Origin: an uncultured Prevotella sp.
Lineage (GTDB): Bacteria; Bacteroidota; Bacteroidia; Bacteroidales; Bacteroidaceae
Direction: 5' to 3'
Length of the DNA: 64,000 nucleotides
Assembly: GCA_900551055.1 (NCBI GenBank)
Contig: URUK01000012.1
Coordinates: 1-64,000 of the forward strand
Below the pieces are notes generated by a model. It was given only the letters and a program-made list of their open reading frames with translations, was not told the origin of the DNA and ran no database searches. Of the stretch, positions 33,786 through 40,905 are shown one piece after another (position 1 is the first letter of the stretch; each line of letters starts with the position of its first letter). The position numbers and the translations under genes are program-made.

Positions 33786-34181
33786 TTATTGTTTGTCCTT
33801 GTCGAACAATGTGTTTATTTCTGCAATCTCGTCTTCGTCAAACCATTTTTCAAGTTTTGACTTGGCCTTTTCCTTGATTTCGTCGGAAACATTGCCCCAT
33901 ACCTTATTTAATACATATACCAGCACGGCCAAATCGTCGCCGAGTCCTGCAATGGGAATTGCGTCGGGTATGACATCCAACGGACTTATCAAATACCCCA
34001 AAGCTCCAATTATTATGGCCTTGTCCTTGACCGACACCTTGTCGCTCTGCAAAGTATAATAAAGTATGAACGCGGCATACACCAGTTTTGCGCCAGCCCT
34101 CTTGGCTATCCTTGATATTTTCTCAATAAAGTCACCTGCCGTGAATTTATTTGAATATGACATAAAATCAGGTAAATTCAT
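33786..34181 (-). CDS. YkvA family (DUF1232) membrane protein
   Basis: A 131-residue protein containing the DUF1232 core: KDKAIIIGALGYLISPLDVI followed by PDAIPIAGLGDDLAVLVYVL. The first helix region reads KLVYAAFILYYTLQ. The frame is open to 34247, but the -7 box of its promoter lies at 34217-34224, so the start is MNLPDFMSYSNKFT at 34181. The acidic C-terminus (EKWFDEDEIAEINTLFDK) is common in the family. Function is unknown. Confidence 0.85.
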   Translation of the reverse strand: MNLPDFMSYSNKFTAGDFIEKISRIAKRAGAKLVYAAFILYYTLQSDKVSVKDKAIIIGALGYLISPLDVIPDAIPIAGLGDDLAVLVYVLNKVWGNVSDEIKEKAKSKLEKWFDEDEIAEINTLFDKDKQ

Positions 34182-34216
34182 ATCGCTACGATTTAAATAT
34201 ATAACAAAATATGGCA

Positions 34217-34248
34217 CAAAAGTAGTAATTATTTTCATTTCCTCCAAA
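34217..34248 (-). promoter_or_regulatory. Promoter of the ykvA-cupin unit
   Basis: TTTG (34245-34248 on the minus strand), 20 bp, TACTTTTG (34217-34224). It is arranged back to back with the plus-strand promoter at 34254-34285. Confidence 0.75.
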
Positions 34249-34253
34249 ATTTA

Positions 34254-34285
34254 TTTTGTGTTTCGGCATAGTTGTCATACCTTTG
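34254..34285 (+). promoter_or_regulatory. Promoter of the 34301 gene
   Basis: TTTTG (34254-34258), exactly 19 bp, TACCTTTG (34278-34285), 16 bp upstream of the ATG at 34301. Its -33 element is only about 6 bp from that of the divergent promoter. Confidence 0.75.
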
Positions 34286-34300
34286 GAGAAATTTTTTATT

Positions 34301-34693
34301 ATGGAAACAAAGTTGCAGTCAGATTGGGAAAACATAGTGTATAACATAATTGAAGACCATAAGGGCGACGACGGCTTTCCGCTGCCTGAAGATTATGGTA
34401 CGACCGAGGCCGACGTGAAGGATTACATATACGACAAACAGCGCATTCTTGACCGTATGGAGGAACGCAGCAAGAACCTTCTTGTGCCTGGCATACTGCT
34501 TGTTATGCCCGTAATTATTCTGTCGGGGTTCGGCGACGGCCTTAAGATATTGCTGTCAGGTGTGTTTGCCGGAGTGTTGCTCACCATGTTGTATTTTGTC
34601 GTCGCCAAGGCTGTTGACAAGAGAAAGCTGAAAAACATGAGAGACGAGACCATTGAGAAATACATAAGCAAGTTGATGGACGCTTATGCCTGA
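34301..34693 (+). CDS. Unrecognised protein with two membrane helices
   Basis: A 130-residue protein. The N-terminal half is soluble and acidic (METKLQSDWENIVYNIIEDH, then PLPEDYGTTEADVKDYIYDK). Two hydrophobic helices follow (LLVPGILLVMPVIILSGFG and IYLL-like ILLSGVFAGVLLTMLYFVVA), and the protein ends in a basic-acidic cytoplasmic tail (KRKLKNMRDETIEKYISKLM). The start at 34301 follows the promoter; the frame extends back to 34256 through the promoter. I do not recognise the family. It is transcribed away from ykvA. Confidence 0.7.
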   Translation: METKLQSDWENIVYNIIEDHKGDDGFPLPEDYGTTEADVKDYIYDKQRILDRMEERSKNLLVPGILLVMPVIILSGFGDGLKILLSGVFAGVLLTMLYFVVAKAVDKRKLKNMRDETIEKYISKLMDAYA

Positions 34694-34769
34694 TGAAAGG
34701 GCAGGGCGTATGTCAGCTTCCCCTTTATAATCCATTATGTGGGCAGTCTTGTCGTAGCGGTTTTTAAAA

Positions 34770-34857
34770 GGCCGTCTTTTGCATTGCGAAAGGCGGCCTT
34801 TTACTGTGCAACTCAAGGCCTTTTGCAGCATGAAAGGTGGCCTTTTGCAAACGCACC
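34770..34857. repeat. Array of the 22-bp intergenic repeat (four units)
   Basis: Units begin at 34770, 34792, 34814 and 34836: GGCCGTCTTTTGCATTGCG, GGCGGCCTTTTACTGTGC, CAAGGCCTTTTGCAGCATG and GGTGGCCTTTTGCAAACGC, in exact 22-bp phase over 88 bp. It fills the gap between the 34301 gene and nspC. Confidence 0.75.
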
Positions 34858-34972
34858 GCAACCGATACACCTTGCGCCTTCTCGTAGGAGGTGAGAAAAT
34901 CTTTCCTTGAATGTGCTGCATAATGGTAAAAAATATGTAAGTTTGCACTTGAAACTACATCATGGAAATACA

Positions 34973-36145
34973 ATGAGAGTTAATCTGGAAACATTTGAAG
35001 AGTTGAAGCAACCGTGCTACGTGCTTGAGGAAAAACGCCTGCGGAGCAACCTTTCGCTGATAAAAAGCGTGGCCGAAAGGGCAGGGGTGGAATTTATTTT
35101 GGCCTTCAAGGCGTATGCGTTATGGAGGACATTCCCCATATTCCGCGAATATATCCGTGCCACTACAGCCAGTTCGTTGTATGAGGCGCGCCTTGCCTGC
35201 GAGGAGTTTGGCGGCAAGGCGCACACTTTCTCACCGGCTTATACAGATTACGAGATAGACGAGATAGCTCGCTGTTCAAGCCATCTTACGTTCAATTCGC
35301 TGTCGCAGTACGGCCGGCTGCACGTGAGGGCCAGGCGTGCAAACGACGGATTGAGCATTGGACTGCGCATAAATCCAGAGTATTCAGAGGTTGGAACGGC
35401 ACTTTACAACCCGTGTGCGCCGGGCACACGTTTCGGCGTCACGGCCGACAAACTGCCGGACCGTCTGCCCGATGACGTGGAAGGCTTCCACTGCCATTGC
35501 CACTGCGAGAGCGGTGCGGATGTCTTTGTAAGGACATTGGCGCATATAGAGGACAAGTTCTCATCTTGGTTCGGACAGATAAAATGGATAAATTTTGGCG
35601 GCGGACACCTTGTTACGCGCCGCGACTATGATGTGCCGTTGCTGATAAAAACGCTAAAGGATTTCCGTGCGAGATACCCGCATCTGGCTGTAATACTTGA
35701 ACCCGGCAGCGCGTTTGCATGGCAGACTGGGCCGCTGGTCAGCCAAGTTGTGGATATTGTGGAAGACCACGGTATAAAGACAGCCATACTGAACGTAAGT
35801 TTTACATGTCACATGCCTGACTGTCTTGAGATGCCTTATATGCCTGCGGTGCGCGGAGCGGAAACGCTGGAAGACGCCGGTGATGGCGACATACGTTCAG
35901 GCAATGTCTACCGCCTTGGCGGAAACAGCTGCCTCTCAGGCGACTTTATGGGCTATTGGAGATTCCCAAACGGCCTTGATGTAGGCGATAGCGTGATATT
36001 TGAGGATATGTTGCATTACACAACGGTGAAAACCAACATGTTTAACGGCATAACGCATCCTGCAGTCGCATTGGCCCATGAGGACGGCACACTGGAAATG
36101 TTGCGTGTGTTCGGTTATGAAGACTATCGCAGCCGCATGGACTGA
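34973..36145 (+). CDS. nspC: Carboxynorspermidine decarboxylase
   Basis: A PLP enzyme of the alanine-racemase fold that makes norspermidine or spermidine from the carboxy-polyamine. The PLP Lys is in VEFILAFKAYALWRTFPIF; glycine-rich phosphate sites appear in WINFGGGHLVTRRDYDVP and VILEPGSAFAW; the second-subunit Cys is in LGGNSCLSGDFMGYW. The frame is open to 34907, but MRVNLETFEELKQPCYVLEE at 34973 starts after a -7 box TAAGTTTG (34938-34945) and fits the family. The protein has 390 residues. The partner dehydrogenase gene is not in the window. A weak terminator follows. Confidence 0.93.
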   Translation: MRVNLETFEELKQPCYVLEEKRLRSNLSLIKSVAERAGVEFILAFKAYALWRTFPIFREYIRATTASSLYEARLACEEFGGKAHTFSPAYTDYEIDEIARCSSHLTFNSLSQYGRLHVRARRANDGLSIGLRINPEYSEVGTALYNPCAPGTRFGVTADKLPDRLPDDVEGFHCHCHCESGADVFVRTLAHIEDKFSSWFGQIKWINFGGGHLVTRRDYDVPLLIKTLKDFRARYPHLAVILEPGSAFAWQTGPLVSQVVDIVEDHGIKTAILNVSFTCHMPDCLEMPYMPAVRGAETLEDAGDGDIRSGNVYRLGGNSCLSGDFMGYWRFPNGLDVGDSVIFEDMLHYTTVKTNMFNGITHPAVALAHEDGTLEMLRVFGYEDYRSRMD

Positions 36146-36165
36146 TTGCAGTCCAAAGAAAGGAA

Positions 36166-36192
36166 AAGCCGGAAAATCCGGGCTGTTTTTTC
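36166..36192 (+). terminator. Terminator after nspC
   Basis: AGCCGGA and TCCGGGCT pair with one bulged base (36167-36173 and 36177-36184), then TGTTTTTTC. It lies just after the nspC stop codon. Confidence 0.65.
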
Positions 36193-36251
36193 TTCTTTTC
36201 TTTCATGATTTGAGCAAAAAATGAAGGTAAATGAAAAAAAAAGTGCAAAAG

Positions 36252-36283
36252 TTTTGCAGGTTTAATAAAAAGCTGTATCTTTG
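36252..36283 (+). promoter_or_regulatory. Promoter of the tRNA cluster
   Basis: TTTTG (36252-36256), exactly 19 bp, TATCTTTG (36276-36283), about 39 bp before the first tRNA-Gly. Confidence 0.8.
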
Positions 36284-36321
36284 CACCGCATTTAGAGAAA
36301 TGCTCCTTTGAAAAGGAACAG

Positions 36322-36394
36322 GCGGCAATAGCTCAGTTGGTAGAGCGCGACCTTGCCAAGGTCGAGGTCGCGGGTCCGAGTCCCGTTTGCCGCT
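36322..36394 (+). tRNA. tRNA-Gly (GCC)
   Basis: Acceptor GCGGCAA pairs with TTGCCGC; D-arm AGCTCAGTTGGTAGAGC; anticodon loop CTTGCCAAG gives GCC; T-arm GGGTCCGAGTCCC. The CCA end is not encoded. It is identical over 73 nt to the copy at 36655. Confidence 0.95.
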
Positions 36395-36436
36395 CAATAT
36401 TCTGAATAAACCAAGTGTCGGGTTCTTCCCGTAAAA

Positions 36437-36518
36437 GCCCAAGTGGCGGAATTGGTAGACGCGCACGTTTCAGGTGCGTGTGCCTCACGGCGTGCAGGTT
36501 CGAGTCCTGTTTTGGGCA
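36437..36518 (+). tRNA. tRNA-Leu (CAG)
   Basis: A class II tRNA with long variable arm. Acceptor GCCCAAG/TTTGGGC; TGGCGGAATTGGTAGACGC D-region; anticodon loop TTCAGGT gives CAG; T-arm AGGTTCGAGTCCT. No encoded CCA. Confidence 0.93.
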
Positions 36519-36546
36519 CGATTTATTCAGAATATATTTTTATGTT

Positions 36547-36630
36547 GGAGAGGTGGCGGAATTGGTAGACGCGCTACTTTGAGGGGGTAGTGAAAATTGT
36601 TTCGTGGGAGTTCGAGTCTCCTCCTCTTCA
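36547..36630 (+). tRNA. tRNA-Leu (GAG)
   Basis: Class II tRNA. Acceptor GGAGAGG/CCTCTTC; D-region TGGCGGAATTGGTAGACGC; anticodon loop TTGAGGG gives GAG; T-arm GAGTTCGAGTCTC. No encoded CCA. Confidence 0.93.
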
Positions 36631-36654
36631 CACATCAGTTTTATTGTTTTATAG

Positions 36655-36727
36655 GCGGCAATAGCTCAGTTGGTAGAGCGCGACCTTGCCAAGGTCGAGG
36701 TCGCGGGTCCGAGTCCCGTTTGCCGCT
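36655..36727 (+). tRNA. tRNA-Gly (GCC), second copy
   Basis: Identical in all 73 positions to the tRNA-Gly at 36322-36394, so the two form a direct repeat around the Leu tRNAs. The next protein-coding gene starts 26 bp later. Confidence 0.95.
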
Positions 36728-36753
36728 CTTCTTCAGAAACGAAAAATACAATC

Positions 36754-37299
36754 ATGAACTTATATTTGAGATATTTCGACAAAGAGACCTTGGTCACTAA
36801 TGTCGATGATGCCATAGCCTTCCTGTATTCTATTTCTGAAATCGGGATGAACCCTGATTTGGAACGTGACGTGAGGGATTATGCCGCAAGCAATGTGTAT
36901 TATCCTAAGCGTTACAAGATACGTCCGCGAGTGTATTTCATTATAATAAAGACAGAGGCGGCCACGATGCTTGACTTCAAGCAAAAGAAAGCGTTGCGCT
37001 CGAACCTTCATCCCGGCGACCAGCGTGATGACGTTGCACCGGCTTTGGCCAAGTTGACAGAGGAAAGGCCGGGCTGGTATGAAGGCACTCTTGATTTCAA
37101 GAGGGTAGTGCTTGTGCCGGTTACGGGCAAGCATGAATATCGCGATACGCATTTTGTAGTGAATTGCAAGGCCATGTCAGGGCTTGACTGCTATAACCGC
37201 ATGGTGGAACATTTGCGCGGACGTGTCGACAGCCGCAGCCAGTTCCCTTCGGCAAAGGGAAAGAACTTCCATTTCAAGTATCTGGGAATGTGGAAGTAG
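36754..37299 (+). CDS. Unrecognised conserved-looking protein
   Basis: A 181-residue soluble protein starting MNLYLRYFDKETLVTNVDDA, just 26 bp after the last tRNA. It contains YYPKRYKIRPRVYFIIIKTE, DFKRVVLVPVTGKHEYRDTH and a basic C-terminus (SAKGKNFHFKYLGMWK). There is no signal peptide or membrane helix. The frame is open through the tRNA to 36670, but that extension translates tRNA sequence. I recognise no named family, though the composition and codon use look like a real gene. It could be read through from the tRNA promoter. Confidence 0.8.
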   Translation: MNLYLRYFDKETLVTNVDDAIAFLYSISEIGMNPDLERDVRDYAASNVYYPKRYKIRPRVYFIIIKTEAATMLDFKQKKALRSNLHPGDQRDDVAPALAKLTEERPGWYEGTLDFKRVVLVPVTGKHEYRDTHFVVNCKAMSGLDCYNRMVEHLRGRVDSRSQFPSAKGKNFHFKYLGMWK

Positions 37300-37375
37300 G
37301 CGGAGGCTGACAAGCCTGTAGATTTGTAATATGACAACAGTGGTCGGCATAATATTAATTCGTCATTCGTGAAAG

Positions 37376-37780
37376 ATGAATAAGGTGATGCTTATAGGCA
37401 ATGTCGGTAAGGAGCCGGTAGTCAGGTACTATGACCACGACCAGGCGGTAGCAACTTTTACACTTGCGACGACGGAGCGCGGATATACCCTTCCGAACGG
37501 AACACAAGTGCCTGACCGTACAGACTGGCACAACATAGTGTTGTACCGGGGCTTGGCCAAAATTGTTGAAAGGTATGTACACAAGGGTGACAAGCTTTAT
37601 GTAGAAGGACGGATACATTACCGCACGTATGATGACCAGAAAGGCATCCGCCATTATGTAACCGAGGTTTATGCAGACAGCATGGAACTGTTGTCGCCAA
37701 AGCCTTCATCCAATATGGAGAAAGGCCAGGGCACGCAGCCTGTGGAACAGCAGGGCAGTATAGACAAGGCACCGTTCTGA
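37376..37780 (+). CDS. ssb: Single-stranded DNA-binding protein
   Basis: SSB coats single-stranded DNA during replication and repair. The OB fold begins MNKVMLIGNVGKEPVVRYYD and has TDWHNIVLYRGLAKIVERYV and GDKLYVEGRIHYRTYDDQKG, all normal. A short linker follows, and the protein ends SIDKAPF. The usual acidic partner-binding tip is DDxPF; here only one Asp and a Lys precede the Pro-Phe. At 134 residues it is short. Bacteroidales often have several ssb genes, so this may be an accessory copy. It precedes the phosphopantetheinyl transferase gene by 33 bp. Confidence 0.93.
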   Translation: MNKVMLIGNVGKEPVVRYYDHDQAVATFTLATTERGYTLPNGTQVPDRTDWHNIVLYRGLAKIVERYVHKGDKLYVEGRIHYRTYDDQKGIRHYVTEVYADSMELLSPKPSSNMEKGQGTQPVEQQGSIDKAPF

Positions 37781-37813
37781 AGACGGTGCCTTTAATATGA
37801 GAAGTACGCGGAT

Positions 37814-38425
37814 ATGCCGTTGATGTCAGTAGAGGAAGTAGCCAAAGGCGTTAGGCTTGGTTTGTGGAATATAACGGAAAGTGTGGATGAATTTCTTTTA
37901 CAGGGAAGTTCTACATCATTGTACAGGCAGGCCATTATAGATAGTTACAGAGCAGTAGGGCGCCGCAGGGAAGCGCTTGCGGTGCGGTCGTTGATTGATG
38001 TAATGGTTGGCGACGACGTCGGGTTGCTTCATGAGAAATCAGGGAAGCCATATCTTTCCAATGGAATGAATATCAGCATAAGCCATACCAAGGGATGTGC
38101 GGCTGTTGTCATTTCACGGGAGAGAGTTGTCGCTGTTGACGTGGAATGCCTTGACGGCAGAGTGACGAATGTTGCTGGAAAAATGTTGCGCCCGGACGAA
38201 AATGCGGATACATTGACGGAGCTTTTGCTTCATTGGTGCGCTAAAGAGACGTTGTACAAACTGTATTCGGAAGAGCATCTTGCCTTGAAAGATATGCGTG
38301 TGCTGTCAATTGGAGGCGATGATACTCATGGAATAATAAAAACGGAAAACGTCCAACGCGGCGAAACGTCGGACGTATATTATCGTATCTTTGACGGGAA
38401 AGTGCTTACTTACGCTGTTCTTTAG
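37814..38425 (+). CDS. 4'-Phosphopantetheinyl transferase superfamily protein
   Basis: Such enzymes move phosphopantetheine from CoA to carrier proteins. In this 203-residue protein the magnesium-binding motif is RVVAVDVECLDGRV and the second motif is HWCAKETLYKLYSEEHLALK, both typical of the Sfp/AcpT group, preceded by NGMNISISHTKGCAAVVIS. The carrier target (fatty acid or other ACP) cannot be judged. Its last 20 bp overlap the convergent helicase gene on the opposite strand. Confidence 0.88.
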   Translation: MPLMSVEEVAKGVRLGLWNITESVDEFLLQGSSTSLYRQAIIDSYRAVGRRREALAVRSLIDVMVGDDVGLLHEKSGKPYLSNGMNISISHTKGCAAVVISRERVVAVDVECLDGRVTNVAGKMLRPDENADTLTELLLHWCAKETLYKLYSEEHLALKDMRVLSIGGDDTHGIIKTENVQRGETSDVYYRIFDGKVLTYAVL

Positions 38426-39668
38426 GCTTGTTCCACTTTTTATTGAACTTGCCTTTTTTCTTAAACCGACCTTTTCCTCTTTTTTCGTTATGATGTCCGC
38501 TTCTTGATTCAGAAATCTTGTATTCGGGGGCTTTGCCCAGTTCCTTTGGTAATGGGATTTTTTCCACTTCGTGTCCGAGGAACGTTTCTATTTCCATGAA
38601 GTTGCGTATTTCCTTGCCACGGACAAGTGTTATGGCTATTCCGTCATGGTCGGCGCGTGCGGTTCTGCCTATGCGGTGGACATAATCTTCGCAATCGTGT
38701 GGCACGTCATAGTTTATTACCATGGAAATATCGTCAATGTCGATGCCTCGTGCAACAATATCGGTCGCTACGAGCACGTCGATTTGTCCGCTCTTGAAGA
38801 GATACATCACTTCGTCCCTTTGGCTTTGCATCAGGTCGGAGTGCATTTCTCCGCTATTTACTTTTATCGATTTGAGCGCCTTGTTTATTTCCTTGACTTT
38901 TTGTTTTGAGCTTGAGAATATTATTACACGCTTTTGCCCGTATGTCTGGAATATGTGTCTTAATACTCCGTTTTTCTGGTTTTCGTGGCAGATGCAGGCA
39001 AGCTGCTTTATCTTTTCGGCAGGTTTGCTTACTGCAAGTTTTATTATGGCAGGATTTTTTAATATAGTTTTGGCAAGTTCTTCTATCTTGGGAGGCATTG
39101 TAGCCGAGAACATTATCGTCTGACAACTTTCTGGCAGTAGTTTTGCTATTGACAGGATGTCTTCATGAAATCCCATGTCGAGCATGCGGTCGGCCTCGTC
39201 AAGAACAAAGAATGACACTTTGCTAAAATCAACATTGCCCATATTGATATGGCTTATAAGGCGACCGGGAGTCGCGATGATGACATCCGTTCCCATCTTC
39301 ATACTCTTGTATTCCTGGTCATAACGGCTGCCGTCGTTGCCTCCGTAAACCGCTACGCTGCTGACCGACGGCATATAATATGAAAAACCTTGCATAGCTT
39401 GGTCTATCTGTTGTGCCAATTCGCGTGTAGGACTCATGATGACACAGTTTATTGACTCTTCCAGAAAGTCCTCTTCGTCAAGCATGCTAAGTATGGGCAG
39501 CAAGTAAGCGGCGGTTTTTCCTGTTCCCGTCTGTGCTATTCCGAGCACGTCTTTTCCTGCAATTATCTCGGGTATACATTTCTCTTGGATGGGAGTACAT
39601 GTCGTCCAACCCATATCGTCTATTGCGTCGAGAGTGTTGTCGCTTAAATCTAAATCGTAAAAATCCAT
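38406..39668 (-). CDS. DEAD-box RNA helicase
   Basis: An ATP-dependent RNA helicase. The Q motif is TTCTPIQEKCIPEIIAGKDV, motif I GIAQTGTGKTAAYLLP, Ia PTRELAQQI, Ib TPGRLISH, II VLDEADRMLDMGF, III SATMPPK, and VI HRIGRTARAD. The C-terminal tail is Lys/Gly rich (RGKGRFKKKGKFNKKWNKPK), as in RhlE-type proteins. It has 420 residues. It is the last gene of a tight minus-strand run lon-tgt-lptF/G-helicase (gaps of 3, 9 and 7 bp) and its 3' end overlaps the phosphopantetheinyl transferase gene. Confidence 0.95.
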   Translation of the reverse strand: MDFYDLDLSDNTLDAIDDMGWTTCTPIQEKCIPEIIAGKDVLGIAQTGTGKTAAYLLPILSMLDEEDFLEESINCVIMSPTRELAQQIDQAMQGFSYYMPSVSSVAVYGGNDGSRYDQEYKSMKMGTDVIIATPGRLISHINMGNVDFSKVSFFVLDEADRMLDMGFHEDILSIAKLLPESCQTIMFSATMPPKIEELAKTILKNPAIIKLAVSKPAEKIKQLACICHENQKNGVLRHIFQTYGQKRVIIFSSSKQKVKEINKALKSIKVNSGEMHSDLMQSQRDEVMYLFKSGQIDVLVATDIVARGIDIDDISMVINYDVPHDCEDYVHRIGRTARADHDGIAITLVRGKEIRNFMEIETFLGHEVEKIPLPKELGKAPEYKISESRSGHHNEKRGKGRFKKKGKFNKKWNKPKEQRK

Positions 39669-39675
39669 GTTGATA

Positions 39676-40896
39676 TTAGTTTGGTGCCTTACGGTAGCAG
39701 AAATATGCCACTACCGTGAAAATTATATTAGGTATCCATGCGGCCAGCATAGGTGGGGTGTTGGCGTTGATTGCAAATGTGGAAGATACGGTCTGTAGCA
39801 TGATATAAGTGAAACTTAACGCCAATCCGATGCCAAGATACAATCCCATTCCGCCCTTCCGTTTCCTTGATGACAATGAAAGACCTATGGTTGTCAATAT
39901 GAATGAAGCGAAGGAGGTTGCTATGCGCTTGTGGAATTCAACTTCGTACTGTACTACATTGCCCGACCCTCGGTCAATCTGTTTGCTGATATAGTCACGG
40001 AGTTGTGGACTTGTAAAAGTTTCTTGCTGGCCTTTGGAGAATACAAGGTCGGTAGGTTCCATCATTATTGTTGTGTCTTTTACCGAACCGCTTGTGATTG
40101 TCTCACGCATACCTTTAAGCTGCCTTATGCGCCAGTTGCGCGCCTTCCAATGATACTTCGAGTCCGAAATAGTGTCGTACTGGATTTCAGATGCAGTCAT
40201 GTGGCTTATCAGCTTTTTGTCCTCAAACTTGTCAAGGCAGAAGCCATAGCCTTTTTTCATGTTGTTGTCATAGTGCTGTATGTATGCAATAACCCCTTTG
40301 CCTACTTGCAGCTGGACATTCTCTGCCGATGTGTTCTTTTTCTTATTCTTATAGATTGTTTCGAAGTTCTGCCTTATTATAGTGCCTTTTGGTATTACAT
40401 AGGCACCAAGGAAAAAGGTCATTATTGATATTAGTGCAGCCGATATCATGTAAGGGCGCATCAATCTCTTGAAACTTACGCCAGCCGCAAGCATCGATAT
40501 TATTTCCGAGTTCCCGGCAAGTTTCGATGTGAAGAATATCACAGCGATGAAGACAAACAGTGGGCTGAACAGGTTTGCAAAGTAAGGAACGAAGTTCATG
40601 TAATAATCAACCACAATAGCCCTTAATGGAGCATGGTATTGAGTGAACTTTGCAAGGTTCTCGTTTATGTCGAAAACGATTGAAATCGATATAATCAGCG
40701 CGATGGAGTAGAAGTATGTGCCGATGAATTTCTTGATTATATACCAGTCCAGAATCTTCAAATATCTTGAGGGATTAAGGTATTTCAGCTTGTTGCCAAT
40801 CCATGCGAATGCCATGAAAAGCCATTTGAGATGACCTTTCGTCCACCTCATTAGCTTTAATGCCTTTCTGAATTTCCTGATATTTTTCGTTTTCAT
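39676..40896 (-). CDS. LptF/LptG family lipopolysaccharide-export permease
   Basis: An inner-membrane subunit of the LptB2FG exporter (YjgP/YjgQ family). N-terminal helices are seen in WYIIKKFIGTYFYSIALIIS and YMNFVPYFANLFSPLFVFIA, followed by the coupling segment SKLAGNSEIISMLAAGVSFK that contacts LptB. A periplasmic beta-jellyroll (about residues 185-315) precedes three C-terminal helices (FASFILTTIGLSLSS, GLYLGIGLALSFTYIMLQ). It has 406 residues with a basic N-terminal stretch of about 45. Whether it is LptF or LptG cannot be told. It is co-transcribed with tgt and lon. Confidence 0.9.
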   Translation of the reverse strand: MKTKNIRKFRKALKLMRWTKGHLKWLFMAFAWIGNKLKYLNPSRYLKILDWYIIKKFIGTYFYSIALIISISIVFDINENLAKFTQYHAPLRAIVVDYYMNFVPYFANLFSPLFVFIAVIFFTSKLAGNSEIISMLAAGVSFKRLMRPYMISAALISIMTFFLGAYVIPKGTIIRQNFETIYKNKKKNTSAENVQLQVGKGVIAYIQHYDNNMKKGYGFCLDKFEDKKLISHMTASEIQYDTISDSKYHWKARNWRIRQLKGMRETITSGSVKDTTIMMEPTDLVFSKGQQETFTSPQLRDYISKQIDRGSGNVVQYEVEFHKRIATSFASFILTTIGLSLSSRKRKGGMGLYLGIGLALSFTYIMLQTVSSTFAINANTPPMLAAWIPNIIFTVVAYFCYRKAPN

Positions 40897-40905
40897 GCCA
40901 TTTCG

